Below are positions 46,501-58,519 of a DNA stretch of 64,000 nt, one piece after another. This DNA comes from Hypomesus transpacificus. Lineage: Eukaryota; Chordata; Actinopteri; Osmeriformes; Osmeridae. The DNA is taken from NCBI RefSeq assembly GCF_021917145.1, contig NC_061078.1, positions 6,859,076 to 6,923,075 on the forward strand. Direction: 5' to 3'. The notes beneath the pieces were generated by a model. That model was not told where the DNA came from. It saw nothing but the letters and a program-made list of their open reading frames with translations, and did not search any database. The position numbers and the translations under genes were made by a program. Positions within the stretch are counted from its first letter, which is position 1, and each line of letters begins with the position of its first letter.

Positions 46501-49500
46501 ATCACTTCAGGACATTTACTTGACAGAATGGCATTTCTTGTGATAAATACCTGTGAGTGTCATCTCTCCCCTCCACCCAGACTGTGAAAGCCAAGACCGG
46601 TGATATAAAGTCCACCTCCAGCAAACACCCCTCTCCCTCCCCCTCTCCACACTCCCCCACCACTCGCGGCACCCCCCCTCCCAGGACCCCCCCCAGGACC
46701 AAGCAGGAGGAGAGCCCTCAGGTGAGCTTACATTGGAGCGATGGCTTGTAGAATCACAGGACTGTTCATGAAATACATGAGTAAGACGATTCGACTTTCT
46801 CTCGCACCACAGTCTCATGTCCCCACCCTGTCTCTCTTGCTCCTTGTGTCTATCCTTTTCTCTCTCATGGCCTCTCTCTACCCATCCCCACCTGTCTTTC
46901 CACTCTACAGAAATTAGCCTTCATGGTTTCTCTGGGCCTGGTGACATATGACCATCTGGAGGGTACGTACACTGTGTGTGTGTTTGTGTGTGTGCGTGTA
47001 CTTAGGTGTGTGTAAGTATGTCTCCTAACTGATCCTTGTTATGTGCAGAGATCCAGAGTCGCAGGCAGGAGAGGAAGAGGAGGACAACAGCTAACCCTGT
47101 CTACAGCGGAGCAGTCTTTGAACCCGAGGTTCGTGTGGATGTTTGTGCATATGAGTGTATGTGTGTGTGTGTGTGTGAGTGTGTGCAGAGAGCGGTGCAG
47201 TGAAACAACACTAGCTCAGTGTGCTGTGTGTGCTTATTGCAGCGTAAGAAGAACACCCTGCTCTACCTTAACTCTCCACTACACCAGCCCAACAGGAAGA
47301 GAGGTCAGTATCTACTCTCTGCCCTGGCAGCACACCATCATCGTCCCACACTGCTGAGCTTCATCCTCTCTGCTGCTCTCAAACCCCTGCAGTCAGGTAG
47401 CATATCTGACTGGCCAGAGGGACTTCCTGATTTGGTCAGATAGGCTTTCCCAGTCTGTTCTGATTGGTTAGAGTGTCTTTGTGCCTTATTATGTTTGGCT
47501 ATATGTGGCGATAGCTGAAAGCCCGTCTGTTTGGCAGTTGCTGGCACTGTATGGCTAGAAGCCCTCATGGTAAAGGAGCCAGAGAGAAAGAATACTCTCA
47601 ACCCTAACTCAGAGCTTAATGTTGTAATACTTCATCACCATGGAGGTATTAAGCTTTGATTTTTCCGTCGGCTCTCCCCCCTCATCTTCCTCCTCCTCTC
47701 CCTCCTTCTTGTCTTTTCTCCTCCTTCTCTCCTCCTCTTCTTCCTTTTCTTTTCCCTCCTCCTTCATGCTCACTGTGTACTAACTCTGTCTGTGCTCCTC
47801 CTCTTCCTGCGCCACTAGCCAATGAGGATCCATTATCCGAGGTATGTCAGAGGAAGTCCTTTTTATTTCCTTGTTTTGTCTTGTTTTGTGTTTTTGTCGT
47901 GTCTCATCTCACCCAGGTCGCCCCCCCAAACACAGCAGCATGGTGGAGCTGAGTCCTCACCCCCCCGGCTGCCTCCCCCCTCCCTCCCCCATTCTCCACC
48001 GGCCTGCACCCCCCCTCACCCCCCCTCTGCCAGGCCCAGGCCCTGGGGATGTAAGTAGCTGTGGATCAGTCCACTGTACCTGCAGGACCGAGGGTGTACC
48101 CCTGTCCGTACCACCCCCCACAGAGGTCTCTCCCAAAGACCTTAACAGCCCAGTTCCCCCTGCAGAATGGAACAGGCCACATCATCAGACCCATTCATTC
48201 ATGTATCCATTCATTCATTTACGTGTGTAACTGTATGTATCTGTGTTAATCCATGAGCTTACAAAGAGAACAGTCCAACACACACACATACACTGTATGG
48301 AAATGATAAATCAAGGTAGTATGAGAGTGGGTGTGTTCTACAGTCAGTAGGGTTAGCACAAAACAAACTCAACTTTGAGTGGTTAGGTTACAGTATTTAG
48401 ATTTCAGATCGACTGGGAGCAAAGCAGTATACTGCTTTCTGATTGGCTCTGAGCCACTGAGCTCTGATTGGTTGATGGGTGGTTCTTCCTGACAGGCAGA
48501 CGTGCACGAGGACTTGTGTGCCGTGTGCCGGCGCAGCGGGCAGCTGCTCATGTGTGACACGTGCTCACGCGTGTACCACCTGGACTGCCTGGCTCCGCCC
48601 CTGAAAACTGTTCCCAGGGGCATGTGGATGTGCCCCTCATGTCAGGATCAGGTAACACTGTTACACACACACGCACACACAGCTACGCGCAAGCACTTGT
48701 GTCTCAGTTCGAGCTATTGTTGACAGGAACACATCACTGTTCTGAACTTTGTAAGCTCGGTCTCCTATGCGTTTGAACACACAAGCCATTCACACACTAT
48801 GGCTCATATGTATGACATCATCACTGTTGGACATGATGCATGCTCTTACCATCATCCCGATGTTGCCTGTTTGTTGAGTGTCTGTCTGGGCTTTAACAGG
48901 CTATGATGCAACACTGTTTAGGTTCATTTTCTTATTGACATGTCTGCCATACTGTACAAATAATAACATTCTATTCCTCAGCCATAAATTTGCATATTTC
49001 TCTTTAATATTATGGCGTCAACATTTTAACGATAATTTTTTTTACCTGTAACTAAATGCAGCCAAATGAAGTGTAACTAAAAACATGGGAAACGGACATG
49101 AGCTGCTAACTAAGTCCTGCTAACATCTGTCCTGTTTCAATTTGTTCTGTCCTTTAAATTTCATGTCACTTCCTGTCTAGATGCTAGATAAAGAGGACGC
49201 CATGGAGTGGCCTGGAACTTTGGCCATTGTTCACTCCTACATCGCCTACAAAGCAGGTAAGAATCAGACCCGGCTTGTCATATTACATGTGACACAGATA
49301 TTTTAAGTGAGTAACACTACAAGGGACAGATGCTACATTTGACTTGTGATATTTTTAGTTTTATGTGGCATATGTTGACATACTGACCTTTTCTCTTTCT
49401 ATCGCTCACTTGAACATGTCTATCTGTTCCTCTGTTTATGTTCCTCTCTCTCACAACCCCCCGGTAGCTAAAGAGGAGGAGAAGCAGAGGCAGGTGCAGT

Positions 49501-50930
49501 GGGCCAGGGACCTGAGGCAGGAGAGAGAGCAGCTGGAGACCAGGGTCAAGCAACTCAACATCTCCATCACGGTACGGGTAGCTGAAGTGCTTGGATAAGA
49601 TGCAGACTTTGGCTGTCTCCCCCCTGAGCTAAGACCTTATCCTCTGTCTGTCCCCCTCTCTGTGTGTGTGTGTGTGTGTTTGTTACAGAGGTGTATGGAG
49701 AGTAAGAACAGCGTGCTGAGTCGTCAGAGGAGCATGCAGACATCCCTGGAGAAGGTCAAAGGTTTACTCTGCCTCATAAAGGGCCTTAAGCCCCTTTCCC
49801 CTCCCCAGACCACACTCCCACCACCAGAGGACCCTACCAATGAAGGAACAGGCTGTGTAAGCATTGACCCCAAGGAACCCACCGCTGAGGAGCTAGGTGA
49901 CACACAGAACAACGACATCACAGAGAACAACGACATCACAGAGAACAACGACATCACAGAGAACAACAACATCACAGAGAGCAACAGTGTCACAGTCAAC
50001 AGCAACAACGTCACAGAGAACAGCAACAACTTCACAGAGAACAACAACGCTGTCACAGAGAACAACAACGACGTCACAGAATACAACAATGACATCACGG
50101 AGAACAGCAATGTCACAGAGAACAACAATGACATCACGGAGAACAACAATGACATCACAGAGAACGATGACGTCGCAGAGAACAACGACATCACAGAGAA
50201 CAACAAAGACGTCACAGAGAACATAAACGCCCGCAGCAGAAGCAGCCCAGACGAGCAGAGGAGTCCACACCAGGGAGCCACTGCTGCTCCGGCGGCGGAG
50301 GAGGAGAAGGAGGAGGAGGAGAGGAAGGAAGAGGAAAAGAAAGTAGTGGAGCACAAACAGGAGGAGGTGAAACTGGAGGAGGAGAGGTCGGAGGTGCAAC
50401 ATGAAAAGGAGGCCAAGAAGTCTAACAATAACATAGTAAACAACAATAAGATCAACAACCTGAACAGTAGAGCCACTGAAATCAACAAGAAGGAGGGGGA
50501 GGAAGACGAGGAGGAAACAACAGAAAGAGAGACAGAAGAAGAGGGCCAGGAGATGGAGGATATAACAAAGTTGGGGCAGGAGGGGGGTGACAAGGATGAA
50601 GAGGCAAAGGAGGACAATAAGGATGTGAGGGGAGAGGAGGAGGAGGAAGAGGAAAAGGAGAACAAAAGGGAAGAAGTGAGGGGAGAGGAGGAGGAAGAGG
50701 GAAAGGAGAAGCAGGAGGAGATGACAAAGGAAGAGACGGAGAAGGAGGAGGCAGAGAGTCTGAAAGAGAATGGAAATGAGAGCAATGGAAAAGAGGATGA
50801 GGAAGAAAAGGAGGAGAGGATGGAGGAGGAGAGTGTGGAGGACGAGCAGACAGAGAGACTCAGCAGCCTCAGTAAAGTTTCAGACCCGCCCCTGACTCTG
50901 GCCCCGCCCCCTGTGGGTGTTAAAGAATAA
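41456..50930 (+). CDS. phf21a: phf21a (BHC80), PHD-finger H3K4me0 reader of the LSD1-CoREST complex
   Basis: Coding exons: 41456-41512 (exon from 41414), 42112-42144, 42304-42369, 45209-45472, 45589-45825, 45955-46032, 46199-46450, 46581-46721, 46911-46962, 47049-47128, 47243-47303, 47917-48050, 48496-48651, 49181-49256, 49468-49571, 49689-50930. Sum 3033 nt, 1010 aa, in frame throughout; human PHF21A is about 680 aa. Visible: N-terminal coiled coil ([60 protein letters not shown]), Gln/Pro-rich middle, [17 protein letters not shown] block, [15 protein letters not shown], an AT-hook KRGRPPK split by the intron after 47303, and a PHD finger in exon 48496-48651 (about aa 486-537) with all Cys4-His-Cys3 ligands (CAVC, MCDTC, YHLDC, CPSC). 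A second coiled coil follows (49468-49571). The acidic ED before the first Cys, involved in H3K4me0 binding in BHC80, is kept. The last exon carries a 413-aa tail unlike human. MMELQ start: the second ATG (41459) matches the human start and has the better Kozak context. Confidence 0.93.
42640..42870. repeat. purine minisatellite of about 20-22 bases
   Basis: Imperfect units of GAGAGAGACAGGGCGAAGGA in a phf21a intron; gives spurious [13 protein letters not shown] frames. Confidence 0.85.
43437..43509. repeat. GA microsatellite
   Basis: Thirty-six or so GA dinucleotides in a phf21a intron. Confidence 0.95.
44295..44500. repeat. tetranucleotide array CTGC/CTGT/CTAT
   Basis: Mixed CTGC, CTGT and CTAT tetranucleotides in a phf21a intron, in blocks such as CTGCCTGTCTATCTGCCTGC. 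Confidence 0.95.
49905..50228 (+). repeat. phf21a: coding minisatellite in phf21a last exon (ENNDIT units)
   Basis: 18- and 21-base DNA units encode [20 protein letters not shown] and variants over roughly 105 residues. The frame is intact through the array and into the Glu/Lys-rich tail, so the repeat is translated if the last exon is as modelled. Confidence 0.85.
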
Positions 50931-53900
50931 CAGCCTGCACCCCTGGTATAGGAACCAGGACCGCAGGAGAAAGAGAGAGCGAGGGATAGAGAATGAAGAA
51001 GAGAGCGCGGGAGGAGAAGTATCCTGTTCCCAAAGTTGCCCATCATTGTATTCATCCTAACCCTACATATCTGTGTTTGGTGGTCATTATTGTAGTAGCT
51101 TATTTTTGGTTCCAGAGAGAGGCCATTGGCATCGGACTGAAAGATGATGGGTGGAAAGACAAGTAGAGATAGAGGGAAGAGATGAGGTACAGTATATTAC
51201 TTAGGGGCCAGTGGTCTGCCCACCCCAGTTCAGGCTGCATGGTCTGACTGACTGACTGACTGACTGACTGATGACAAAACAGTAATAACCATCCCACCAG
51301 CGTGTGCCTGAAGCAGTTGCCACAGCGCCCCCAGTGGCGGGAGGTCTCCGGACACACCCAGAGCCTCCCCTCACAACCACCCGACACTATCACCCACACA
51401 CACCCGAGAAGCAGGAAACAGGCTGGAGTTACGAGGCGCCCCAGAACACCATGTCTGGTTTTCTGCAGTATTAGCCAATAGAGGGAAGTATTACCTGATG
51501 AACATGGCCTGCACCCAATCACACTTACTGTCTTACAATAGTTCTCACCTACAACACCCAATACCTGGCCTATCAGAGGATATAGTTTAAATGAGCAAGA
51601 GAAACAACAGATATGCTCTAAGAAGAGGAGGAGTGGGAGAGGGACGGAGGAGAAGAGGTGTCTTTCTCCCTCCTTGAGAGCTGTCATCTGAGGGAGTCTG
51701 CCCACATTCAGGTCTTCCTCCTTTCACAGACGTTTAGATTCACTAGATCACATGATCATACATGTTTGTTAGTCTCTTTTATATCAGTTTGGTTGATAAT
51801 CCATGTGTTATATGACACTGTTAATAGGTATGTGTTATAGGAGAAGACGTGAGTTCTGTCTGTTTAGTTCTGAACTGCCAAATGCTATTATGTCCAAATA
51901 CAGCAGGGAAACGGTTGGTTTTCTTATTCCATGTAGAGAGGAGAGTCTGATCCAGGGGTCTAGACCTTAGAAAAGGTTTGCTTCCTGCCCTCCCTGGTCA
52001 AACAAAGGGCCTAGGTGAAAGTATGTGTCATGAAGATCTGAGATCTCAGCTCATTAGCTTGTCAAATCCCTACGTCAAAAGCACAACCCTGTTAATCTCT
52101 TGATGCTATATATGCAGTTCATTGTCCAACAGGAGTAGTTGGGGTGAGGGTAGTATTAGCCTCTGTAGTTCAGTTCTGTGTTCCTGTAGATGTACCAACA
52201 TATCATGTCTTAAAGACCCAATGTGATGTGGTGTTATAATGTGTCGAGGTGCACCAGATGGTGCAGGCCAGGGTTTAGAACTTTTCCGAAGGTCCCACAA
52301 GGTTCTAGAAAGTTTCGGAGAGCAGTGAAGTCTTGTCTTTTCTCTGTAACTGTAGATAGCAATCATCAACGATCTCATGGCTCACCTCAGCACTCCCTCC
52401 CTACCTGTAACTATGACAATGGTCGCTTCAGACTTAAAATGAGTTGGTTACAAGGCTCATCATTGGATGATTATAGCCTGAAAATGATGAAGTGATTCAG
52501 AAAGCACAAGATACTTTTGAAAATGCAATTTGGATTGCACCTACACAGAGATCAAAGGGAGCCTGGGTGTGTGTGTGATTATGGTCTAGTAGAGTGTGCT
52601 GTGTTCAGACCCACCCTCCCCGCATCTATAGAACTCTCTCTGTTCTGCTGACTGCCTTAACAAACCCTGTCCGACCATTATCAACCTGTGTTTGTTGTAA
52701 CATTGGTCATTTAAAGTGTCTGCAAGAAGTATTTGTCTGTTTGTGATGATGTAACAATTCAGGAACTGTTTGTTGTTTTTCTCTCAGAACTGATGTGATT
52801 GGCTGAAATGTGAATAGTTATTTTCTGATTTGTCAGTGCTCAGCTGTATGTCATCATGACGTTTGCCTAGCTATGAAACTAACAAAAGAAATTGGAATTA
52901 GGATGATTTATGTCAACAAAGCTGTTGACTAGCTGTTGACATTCTAAAACAGGTCATTCTAGAACCAGTTATTGTCCAGCAGGTCTGTTTAGAATCTAGT
53001 TTTCTAAAACAGGCCATTCTGGAAACTTCTGAATATTTTTTCAAGGCCCTTAACAGTGTTATGTCCTTAGTCGTGTCCTGGCTGTTGTCAAGGGTGACGG
53101 CCATCAAGACATCTACATATAAGGAGATGTTTCTGCCTTTATGTTACTGTGTCCAGAACATTCCAGTGTGTCCCTATGCGTGTTCTGTAGAGGATAATGC
53201 CCCGAGCTCCACAACCATCTGTTCACAAAACACCTCATGTTGTCACCTTCATCCTCACCTTCATCATCATTCTCTTCCTGCCTTCGCTGTCTTATGGACT
53301 CTCTCTGACTCGCTGGGTCCTCAGTGCCTCAGTAAAGATGTGTGCGTGCGTGTGTGTGCGTGTGCGTGTGCGTGTGTGTGTGTGAGATGAGACTTGAGGA
53401 GTGACGACATGGCATGGTTAGCAGCAGTACTGTGTAACGTCTGTCTTCTGTGCTGTGGAACTGTTAGACAGCATTATTGTTTTTGGGCCACGTATGAATA
53501 TTAGTTTTTGTTTTACACACCCAAAGAATAACCCCAAGTAAAAAGCCTTTCACTTTCAATTATAATACAGTACCACCAGCTATATGGATGTTATAATAGA
53601 TCACCTCATGCTTCAGATCTCCAGTTTCTTCACAGCCATCCATCTTGTTAACAGTGTGTTACAGTGTACTAGATCTGCATACAGTTCTAGTTGAGGGGAG
53701 GCAGCCTTCCTCTTCTCAACAAAGTTTCATCATCATCGTCTTCATCATCTCAGACGAGCAGCGTGTCAAGTCAGACGGCGCTCAGTCTCCTATAACACCA
53801 TATCCTGCTTCATGCTGGCTAAGTATCGGAAACAGACATCATCTCCCCGGATGGTTACGTTGTGTTGCCATCTCGCCATCCATTCGTTTCTCAATCCCTC

Positions 53901-54370
53901 CATCCGTCTGTGGCTTGTGGAACACAGCATGTGGAAGCCTGTGTTACTCCTCATCAGGGGGACTGTGTCCGGTGTCGGTTCAGATGGGCCCTTGTCCCAT
54001 CTGCTGGCGATGCTGTCGGGTCGCACCCCCAGGACATGTCAACTGGTCTGGAACACCTAAACAGTTTATTACACAACACTTGTAAGATGGACTGTCAACT
54101 GTATTTTTTCACAATTATTTCTAGAGGGTTCTGAAAACGTTGGATTATTTTGACAACGGTTTTGTTTACTGGTCCTTTTTTTGTTGCCTTTGAGACCTAC
54201 CCTCTCTCCCTCTCCCCTTTACCCCCAGCCTCTGCCCCAGACCCACCTGTTATGCAGTGTCTGGCCAGTCCACTTTCAGAGTGTCAGAACGAGGAGATTT
54301 TTGGAGCGTTTGATCAATTTGTATTTATTTATTTTACCATTTTATTAAATAAAAGTACAAAGTCTTCTTG
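50931..54370 (+). other. phf21a: presumed long 3' UTR of phf21a
   Basis: No coding region is supportable on either strand here. The DNA is low in tandem repeats apart from a short GACT run near 51241-51270 and a GT-rich run near 53340-53385. An AATAAA at 54348-54353 is the first good plus-strand polyadenylation signal that I noticed after the phf21a stop. A 3' UTR of about 3.4 kb is inferred, not shown. Confidence 0.5.
54348..54353 (+). terminator. phf21a: polyadenylation signal AATAAA, phf21a
   Basis: AATAAA lies in an AT-rich block and is followed by a T-rich stretch (TTCTTGCTCTGTATGTTTTT) that fits a downstream element. Assigned to phf21a by strand and position. Confidence 0.5.
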
Positions 54371-54472
54371 CTCTGTATGTTTTTCTCTACCACAATAGCA
54401 CTACAATCATTACAATTAACTAGACATCAATCATCAAGACAAACGTAACGTTCAAACAATTGCTGTAATATA

Positions 54473-54478
54473 TTTATT
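54473..54478 (-). terminator. polyadenylation signal AATAAA, Ras-like gene
   Basis: TTTATT on the plus strand reads AATAAA on the minus strand, about 420 bases past the stop codon of the Ras-like gene. Assigned by strand and position. It leaves only about 120 bases between the two converging signals. Confidence 0.45.
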
Positions 54479-54896
54479 TCCATGATGACAAACACATTAA
54501 CACAGTAGCAGTGAACATAGTTCAGGCAAGTGTCTTTGAGTCTTACCTTTCTGGTAGTCTGACATCAAAGAGCAGGCGGATATGGCACATTCTGTAGAGT
54601 CCTATTATGACTCTATTATGCAAAACAACACCCAGATAATCAGTCTCTTCTACACACTCATATCCAGTGCATTACAACACTGTCTTCACATGCTCCCAGT
54701 CCCATCAACAGTCCAGAACTCTTGTCTTTCCTCCACTAGGTTGTGCTGGGCTTGTCCTGGATGTCCAGAGGGCTGTGTCCTGTCAAAGTACTGCCCACCA
54801 TGGACCTAGTGATGTCAATAGTGTGGCTTAGCTATGTAGAAAGTCTTCAGCACTTCTGGGTGGTTAGAGTCAAGTGACCTATCGGGACCAGTTCAT

Positions 54897-57244
54897 TTAC
54901 CACTGCATGGTCTTGCTGCGGGTGAGCCTGCTCCTTAGCGCGTGCGTCATCTGCAGCATGCGGGAGCGCGTGTCCATCACCAGCAGGTGGCGCTGGTACT
55001 CTAAACGCACCTCCCTGACCAGCTGGGCCACCGCTGTCTCCACGGCAACACAGCCCTCTGCCACCGACAGCTCGTAGAAACTGCATCTGGACACACACAC
55101 ACACACAGTTAAAAGTGTATGGTGAATGGATGGATGGATGGATGGGTGGAGGGATGGAGGGAGTGATGGAGGGAGTGATGGAGGGATGGATGGTGACCTG
55201 AGGTCTGCAGCTAGGGTCTGACCCTCCTCAGTTCTCACAACCCGCCCGTTCTCCACGTCTGTCTTGTTGGCCACAATCACTGTAGGGATGCCTGGGATTC
55301 AACAGAACAGAGCTCAGACCGCTGGCACACCGACCCTCACATCCACACGTGCAGCACCAAACACAGGCATACACACACAGAGCAGCTTAGGCACACACAC
55401 AAATAGACACACATACATGCTGAGCATAGGCACACATGGAAACAGATACACCCTAACACAAATTCCATTGTTAGAGCCTAGATGGTTTATCTGAGGAGGA
55501 ATGTGTAAGGTCACCGCTGTAAAAAGTGACAGTTGACACGAGCCACCCTGCTCACAAGGCTGTGCAGTGGGGCTGAATGAGACTGAGGGACTCTCTCATC
55601 CTTCCACCAGTACTCTAACCCCTGCTGAGACCCTTTGTTCGGGAGGCTGTCTCCCCGGGACAAAAGCCTCATCTACTTGCTCAGCTCTTCACCAGGGTGT
55701 TGGGAGATTAGGCACGGGTCTAGTGGTTTTGTAGCTGGGGTCTAATGTCTAGTGTGGGTCTAGTGTATCTCTTAGCCAGGCCTCTTACCCAGGGCCTGCT
55801 TGATGTGGTCGATGAGCCTCTTTAGACGTGAGACGGCCTCAAAGCTACTGCGGTCCGTGATGGAGTAGATAATGAGGAAGCCATCGCCCCACCTGATAGA
55901 GCTCTCCAGAGATGACCCTGTAGAGCCAACACACTCCTGCTGGGGGGAGGGGGCATTGTGGTTACAGAGACTGAAGAGAAGGAAGATAGGAATAGATGGA
56001 ATAGATTGTCCTTACATGACCAGTATACATTCCCTCATTCACATACAGTACCCTCATTCACTCAAAACCCTTCTCTCTTGACCACACAAGATAGACCATG
56101 AGGAGTTTTTCAAGGAGGGTTTCATTGAGCTCTTCCTGAGATGAAGTCGGGTAAGACTATTCCTCCACATCCTTCTTCAACATTAGTCACAGTCAAGTTT
56201 GTGGCTGCTGATTTTGCCCAATGAGAGCGCTCTCTCTCTGTCACCTCAGATTTCTCTTTCGTTATGTTTGATCAATGTCAGCCGTGCAGTTAAAGCCACA
56301 TCAGCAGAACTCTAAGAGCCAGGATTCAGGAAAGATCATGAAAGGGACAGTATAGAAGTCTGGATGCCATCTCAGACCATTTTCCAGTCTGGCCTTTATG
56401 AAGCTGACATCAAGGATTAGCAGAGAACACAGGAACCTAACCTGACAGGGAGCAGAGAGATGGAGAGACAAGCCTAATTCACTGTAGAGAGACAGAGAAC
56501 CAGCCTTAAGAAACCAGTCCTCAGACAAAGGGAGATGTGTGATTGGAAAGTACCTTGTTGGCTGTGTCTAACATCTCCAGATCGATTGGCTCGCTGTCCA
56601 CAGTTTTCCGACACCTGTAGGTGACCTCTGAGAGAAGACAGCACAGACACGCTGGCTGTCACCACAGAGAAGTGGACCCAGCACAGACACAGGCCAGGCA
56701 AAGATTATATAAGGGACAATAGTGTGTGTCCTCACCCTTTTTATGGTCATACTCTCCTATGAAGCGTCTAGTGATGAATCTTACACACAGGGCTGCAGGA
56801 GAGACAATACACACCTCCCCTTTCATTCAGAATGAACCCTTTGTAGACAAGACATTGTGTACAGACATTGTGGAGGCCCATCCAACTAGTCTGTTGAGCA
56901 ATACTGTTAGTTATACAAATAGATTTATATACAACGGTCCATATCTTGACAGATAAGCTATAATCTGTTGTTAAGTTACAAAAGGCTCTTTCCACAATAG
57001 ATGAAAGCTTTTCTGTTTCTTATCCTTAAGAGGATTTCCATCTCTTTATCTGTGATATTGTTCCTATACATAAAAGGCTTCTCCATACCTCACACTTTTT
57101 ATTTGTTTACAGAGTCCGTCAAAGTGACCTGTGGCCCTTCCAGATGACCCTCTCCGTGGTCTCACCTGTCTTTCCACAGTTGTCTCGACCCAGAACCACC
57201 AGCTTGGCCCGGTTCATCTTTCTGGGTTGGCTGGATTCAGTCAT
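54897..57244 (-). CDS. RERG/RASL11-type Ras-like small GTPase
   Basis: Exons in order: 57244-57166, 56792-56736, 56627-56554, 55936-55789, 55291-55198, 55086-54897; 642 nt, 213 aa, in frame across all five introns. Visible: P-loop GRDNCGKT, then RFITRRFIGEY, typical of RERG, RERGL and RASL11 (RFLTKRFIGEY), a switch II region reading DTANK where Ras has DTAGQ, RWGDGFLIIYSITDRSSFEAV, the base-binding NKTD, and CSFYELSVAEG as the SAK-like loop. The C-terminus is basic (RSRLTRSKTMQW) with no CaaX box, so no prenylation is expected, as in this subfamily. Members of the subfamily act in growth control or transcription; the role of this one is unknown. The best resemblance is divided between RERGL and RASL11, so no symbol is given. 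A second ATG at 57217 (MNRAKLVVLG) aligns with the RERGL start and could be used instead. Confidence 0.88.
55125..55195. repeat. ATGG/GGAGGGAGTGATG array
   Basis: ATGG tetranucleotides grade into GGAGGGAGTGATG units, directly inside the donor GTCACC of the fifth exon (55291-55198) of the Ras-like gene. Confidence 0.85.
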
Positions 57245-58169
57245 GGCTTTTTTTTTTGCTGTTGCCTCTTTAGTGGGAGAGAATACTCAATGAATGTAGT
57301 GATGGTGACATTACCCTGTCCAGCAGAGCAGAAGGGTGGTACTTCAGAAGAAAAGTCCTTGATACAAATCATGAGTGAGCTGTAGTTGTTTGTGTGCCCC
57401 ACTTTGTGTGTCCCACTTAATCAGACTTTCCAGAAACAAAAAAAGAATAACTTTGGTTTACAACATTGTTGCCTCCTTTGCAGAGTGCCTTTTTTTTTTT
57501 TTTTACATTTGTAAGTATGATCAACCAATGTAACATGCTTTTTGCTTTGATCTTCCTACTGGATTATAACAACTAAGATTCTGAAACAAAGCAACTCAGT
57601 ATATTTTAACTACATGAATTAGGTTTCAATTTAACACAAAAAGACTTTCTGCTATTATTAACAATTATCAAACTTTCTTTGTCTAACTTTAGCATACCTG
57701 TTTGCTGTCTACTTACTGCGCCACAGCCTGGATCTTTAGTTAATCACAAAAATGTGGGAAACAAACCAGGGTTTGTTCTCTGTGAGTTCTTGTCTGAGGT
57801 TAGAATGCTCCACTCCACCAGCCCTCCGTTGCACTTAGCTCCCCTTTCAGAGTGAAATTATTTTTGCCTTTTGAAGGCACGCCCCTTTAGAGTCTCATTA
57901 AGTTAGGGTGATGTATTGCTGCTGACAGGCGGTCGTCCGGGGAGATGGAGGCAGGCAGACATCGACTGCTCTCTGTCACTGGGGCACCAGCACTGTAGAG
58001 GTCTCTGTTATGCTCCTCCTGAAGTTCATCTTGGCTTGGAAATGCTGGGTGGTTTCTCAATACCTGAATCAGAAAGTGCATTGTTCTCAATCTACCTCCC
58101 ATGACATACACAAGTCACCTGACCACTTACAGAAAAAGTGAAGGTCGAGTCAGCATGATGATGAGGCAC
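57245..58169. other. gap between the Ras-like gene and harbi1, no gene seen
   Basis: It contains the 5' flank of the Ras-like gene (minus) and a T run at 57490-57504. A short minus-strand frame at 57887-58111 has no recognisable product. The promoter of the Ras-like gene must lie here, but no core element stands out. Confidence 0.5.
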
Positions 58170-58175
58170 TTTATT
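58170..58175 (-). terminator. harbi1: polyadenylation signal AATAAA, harbi1
   Basis: TTTATT on the plus strand gives AATAAA on the minus strand 345 bases past the harbi1 stop. It is a plausible 3' end for harbi1, by strand and position. Confidence 0.5.
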
Positions 58176-58519
58176 CACAATCCTCAACAAACAACAACTC
58201 TATACAAAACACACCGCATAATGTACACTCTCAGTCAGTACTTTTATATATGTCTAGAGGAATCTCTGATCCTACTTGCTCAGAGACTAAACAGTTCCTT
58301 CTGAGTTCTTGGCTCCACAAACAACCTGCTGAAGCTTCACATATGAAGACATCCAGGACTCCTACACTCTGAAAACATATGATGACTATATAGAACCATT
58401 TGTAGGAACATAAGAGTTCTCTGCAATAAAGTTCCCACGTGGAATTTTGCTCAGGTCAGGCAGAACCATTTAGGGTTTTATACGGCAACAGAACAGCACA
58501 CAGCCGTGACCAGGTCCTG

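Noticed and set aside
49724..51055. 443-residue minus-strand frame, Ser/Leu-rich
   Set aside because: Mirror of the Glu/Lys-rich and Asn-rich coding strand of the phf21a last exon, which has homologous context and splice support.
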